From NCBI GenBank assembly GCA_965116765.1, contig OZ220718.1:310001-374000 (forward strand): a stretch of DNA of 64,000 nt, written 5' to 3'. Below are positions 61,380-64,000 of this stretch, piece by piece. How positions within the stretch are numbered: position 1 is the first letter of the stretch; every line of letters begins with the position of its first letter. The position numbers and the translations under genes are program-made. The DNA is from JAJEEA01 sp965116765. GTDB taxonomy: Bacteria > Acidobacteriota > Vicinamibacteria > Vicinamibacterales > UBA8438. The notes under the pieces were generated by a model. It was given only the letters and a program-made list of their open reading frames with translations. It was not told where the DNA came from and ran no database searches.

Positions 61380-62525
61380 TCAGGGTTCGGCGAGGACGTG
61401 GGCGGCGATGACCATGCGCTGCACCTCGGACGTGCCCTGGTAGATCTCCGTCGCCCGGACGTCGCGGAACAGCCGCTCGACCGTCGAGCCCCGGCGGTAG
61501 CCGGCCGAGGCGAGGATCTGCATCGCCCGGTCGGCGGCGCGGTGGGCCGCCTCGGACGCGTAGAGCTTGGCCATGGCCGCCTCCGCCGCGCTGCGCTCCT
61601 GCGTGTCCTTGGCGGCGGCGCTCCGGTACACCAGCATGCGCGCCGCCTCGATCTCGGTCGCCATGTCGGCGAGCATCCACTGCACGGCCTGGTAGCGCGC
61701 GATGGGGCGCCCGAACGTCCGCCGGCCGCGGGCGTGGGCCAGCGCCTCGTCGAAGGCGGCCTGCCCGATGCCGACGGCCTGGGCGCCGATGGCCACCCGC
61801 CCCCCGTCGAGCGCCCACATCGCGATGCGGAACCCGGCGCCGGCGTCGCCGATCATCGCCTCGGGGGGGACGCGCACCCCGTCGAGCTCGAGGTCGCGGC
61901 AGCCCAGGCCGCGGACCCCGAGGGTGTCGGGGGTGGCCGACGCGCCCAGCCCCGGCGCGCCGGCGGGCACGAGGAACGCCGAGACCCCCCGGCCCCCGAT
62001 GCCCGGCTCGGTGGCCGCGAACACGATGAACACGTCGGCCGCGGCCCCGTTCGCCACCCACACCTTGCGCCCGGTCAGGCGGTAGCCCCCGCCGTCGGGG
62101 ACGGCCCGGGTCTGCTGATTGGCGGCGTCGGTGCCCGCGTCGGGCTCGGAGAGGGCGAAGCCGCCGACGGCGGCGCCGCCGGCCAGCCGCCGGAGCCAGG
62201 CCCCGCGCTGGGCCTCCGACCCGAACCGGGCCACGACCTCGGCGACGAGCGAGTTGTTGACCGACAGGATGGCGGCCAGGGTGGCGCTGGCCCCGGCAAT
62301 CGCCTCGATGGCCGCGGCGTAGCTGACGTAGTCGCGGCCCGCGCCGCCCGCCGCGGCGGGGACGGTGACGCCCATGAGCCCGCGGCGGCCGGCCCGCGCC
62401 ACGAGATCGGCGGGAAAGCGGTCGGTCGCGTCGATCTCGGCCGCCCGCGGCCGCACCTCTTCTTCGGCGAACCGTTGGGCCGATGCGCAAAAGGCTGCCT
62501 GTTCGGCCGTCAGCTCGAGGCGCAT
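61380..62525 (-). CDS. Acyl-CoA dehydrogenase
   Basis: 381 residues, standard length. The FAD and substrate segments VGGFALSEPDAGTDAANQQT and GRKVWVANGAAADVFIVFA, and GRPIARYQAVQWMLADM, match the family. The catalytic Glu is Glu367 in IYQGTSEVQRMVIA, the position used by short-chain enzymes. It introduces the C2-C3 double bond in fatty or branched acyl-CoA; chain length is not predictable. It stands alone, convergent with the HIT gene and divergent from the VWFA protein gene. Confidence 0.92.
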   Translation of the reverse strand: MRLELTAEQAAFCASAQRFAEEEVRPRAAEIDATDRFPADLVARAGRRGLMGVTVPAAAGGAGRDYVSYAAAIEAIAGASATLAAILSVNNSLVAEVVARFGSEAQRGAWLRRLAGGAAVGGFALSEPDAGTDAANQQTRAVPDGGGYRLTGRKVWVANGAAADVFIVFAATEPGIGGRGVSAFLVPAGAPGLGASATPDTLGVRGLGCRDLELDGVRVPPEAMIGDAGAGFRIAMWALDGGRVAIGAQAVGIGQAAFDEALAHARGRRTFGRPIARYQAVQWMLADMATEIEAARMLVYRSAAAKDTQERSAAEAAMAKLYASEAAHRAADRAMQILASAGYRRGSTVERLFRDVRATEIYQGTSEVQRMVIAAHVLAEP

Positions 62526-62761
62526 GGCGGGTGCCCTTCTTCCTTCGGGTCCGGGGTGCGCGGGGCGGGAGGCGGCGCCGCGCCGCGGGCATCCCGGCCG
62601 CGGAAGCCCGTCGTCCCCGTCCGTCGAGGGCCGGGCCCGTCACGAAGATCATACGCGAGCGCGCGGACGCCGGCGGGGCCGGGGGCACGCCGTGACCGGG
62701 GCCGGGCGGCCGGAATCCGAGTGGTATGATGGCGTCAGGTTCCTTGCAGGGGGAAGCGAGC

Positions 62762-64000
62762 ATGGCGAGCAGTCGATGGCGCGAGCGCGGGGGGGTCGGC
62801 ATCCGGTCCCTGGTGCGACGGTTCGGGTGGGCGGCCCCGGTGCTGGCGGTCGCGTGGGTGCTCCTTTCGGGCGCCGGCGTGCCCGCCCAGGAGCAGCAGG
62901 CGTCTCCCGCCGACCAGGCGGGCGGGGCCGACACGGCGGCGCAGACCCCGGTGTTCCGCACCGGCATCAACTTCGTTCGGGTCGACGCCATCGTCACCGA
63001 CGAGGACGGCAACCCGATCCTCGACCTGACCGCTGACGACTTCCGCGTCTTCGAGGACGAGGTCGAGCAGACCATCGAGTCGTTCCGGCTGGTGGAGCAC
63101 ACCGGCGTGCCGGACCCCGCGCTGCCGCCGCCCTCCAGCATCCGCAACGACTACGACCAGGAGCGCGAGGCGGCGCGGACGGACTCGCGCATCTTCGTGT
63201 TCTTCCTCGACGACTACCACGTGCGCGACACCAACGCGATTCGGATGCGGCGGGACCTCGTGGAGTTCGTCGAGACGCAGCTGCGCCCGACCGACCTCGT
63301 GGGCATCATGTACCCCCTGACGCCGATCATGGACATGCGGCTCACCCGCAACCACGATCAGATCGTGCGGGCCCTCGAGGCCTTCGAGGGCGTCAAGTAC
63401 GACTACCAGCCGCGCAACATGTACGAGCACGTGTACGCGAACTTCCCGACCACGACGGTCGAGATGATCCGCAACGACGTCAGCCTGTCGGCCCTGAAGG
63501 CGCTGGCCATCCACCTGGGCGGACTGCGCGAAGGGCGCAAGTCGGTGATCGTGCTGAGCGAGGGCTACTCGAACTACGTCCCGCCCCAGCTGCGCGACAT
63601 CGACGCCATGGCCGGCGGCCTCTTCAATCCGGCGAGGTTCGACCCGCTGGCAGGGGAGTCGCGGATGGAGGAGACCCAGCAGTTCTTCGAGATGTCGTAC
63701 ATGCGCTCGGAGCTGGTCTACACTGCCGACATAGCCAACCGGAACAACACCAGCTTCTACATGGTGGACCCGCGGGGGCTGGCCACCGGGGAGTTCGACT
63801 CCAGCCAGGTGCCCATCGACATGCGCACCGACTACCGCATGCTGCGCGAGCTTCAGGACACGCTGCACGTGCTGGCCGAGGAGACCGACGGCCGCGCCAT
63901 CGTCAACCGCAACGACCTGTTGCCGGGTCTGACCCAGGTCGTGAGCGACCAGAGCGCGTACTACCTCCTCGGGTACAGCTCGTCCGCGGCCCCGACCGAC
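62762..64000 (+). CDS. VWFA-related secreted protein (TIGR03436 type), 3' end outside window
   Basis: The first 413 residues are present and the frame is open to the edge. Purine-rich GGGGGAAGCGAG precedes ATG 62762. A signal or anchor segment (APVLAVAWVLLSGAGVPAQ) is followed by a short beta domain (VDAIVTDEDGNPILDLTADD, FRVFEDEVEQTIESF) and the VWFA-like domain (IFVFFLDDYHV, RKSVIVLSEGYSNYV, YYLLGYSS at the edge). This order defines the VWFA-related family that is abundant in Acidobacteria. Ligand and role unknown. Confidence 0.9.
   Translation, partial: MASSRWRERGGVGIRSLVRRFGWAAPVLAVAWVLLSGAGVPAQEQQASPADQAGGADTAAQTPVFRTGINFVRVDAIVTDEDGNPILDLTADDFRVFEDEVEQTIESFRLVEHTGVPDPALPPPSSIRNDYDQEREAARTDSRIFVFFLDDYHVRDTNAIRMRRDLVEFVETQLRPTDLVGIMYPLTPIMDMRLTRNHDQIVRALEAFEGVKYDYQPRNMYEHVYANFPTTTVEMIRNDVSLSALKALAIHLGGLREGRKSVIVLSEGYSNYVPPQLRDIDAMAGGLFNPARFDPLAGESRMEETQQFFEMSYMRSELVYTADIANRNNTSFYMVDPRGLATGEFDSSQVPIDMRTDYRMLRELQDTLHVLAEETDGRAIVNRNDLLPGLTQVVSDQSAYYLLGYSSSAAPTD

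Overview
The window is GC-rich (roughly 70 %) bacterial chromosome. I infer an Acidobacteriota member, possibly Vicinamibacteria-like. The basis is the gene repertoire: a VWFA-related (TIGR03436-type) secreted protein at the right edge, a DUF1592-type cytochrome beside a Tat-exported DUF1552 protein, a PQQ dehydrogenase with a fused cytochrome, and many secreted proteins with Ig/cadherin-like tails. There is no 16S gene, so the taxonomy is inference.

Region 1 (1-16090) is an island of secreted enzymes: a metzincin protease (cut by the window start), an esterase with calcium-binding repeats, a Sel1-repeat protein, a protein with two HExxH motifs, a subtilisin-like protease and a second metzincin. 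All but the Sel1 protein carry one ~105-residue module made of three repeats with the core IRAxHxTELR. It is C-terminal in four proteins and N-terminal in one. A frameshifted duplicate (6082-6750) and a decayed relic (~12712-12992) of the same module lie between the genes. This is the most novel-looking system here.

Region 2 (16182-40000) is mixed accessory DNA. It holds an IS1182-like element with a frameshifted transposase and visible inverted repeats, and an AAA ATPase fused to a PD-(D/E)XK nuclease. A run of export-linked genes follows (Vgb-propeller cytochrome, DUF1592 cytochrome, DUF1552, ankyrin protein, PLP desulfhydrase). Further on are a histidine kinase fused to a receiver and a winged helix, two near-identical tyrosine integrases, a lectin-like protein, a TPR protein, toxin-antitoxin relics and tRNA-Thr(CGT).

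Region 3 (40369-64000) is mostly core genome: a PQQ dehydrogenase with a c-type cytochrome, a PGM1-like ATP-grasp ligase, uvrA, efp, a CDP-alcohol phosphatidyltransferase, uvrC, an M50 protease, trpS, scpA, scpB, rluB, cmk, rpsA (with a clear sigma70 promoter), an HU/IHF gene, a HIT hydrolase, an acyl-CoA dehydrogenase and the VWFA protein. Its gaps carry at least ten copies of a ~75-85 bp palindrome-containing repeat (one more copy is at 33.5 kb). Several sit directly after stop codons or directly before start codons. uvrA has an 18-bp x 14 in-frame repeat, and the uvrC and HU gene ends show short tandem duplications.

No CRISPR array, rRNA or phage structural gene was seen.
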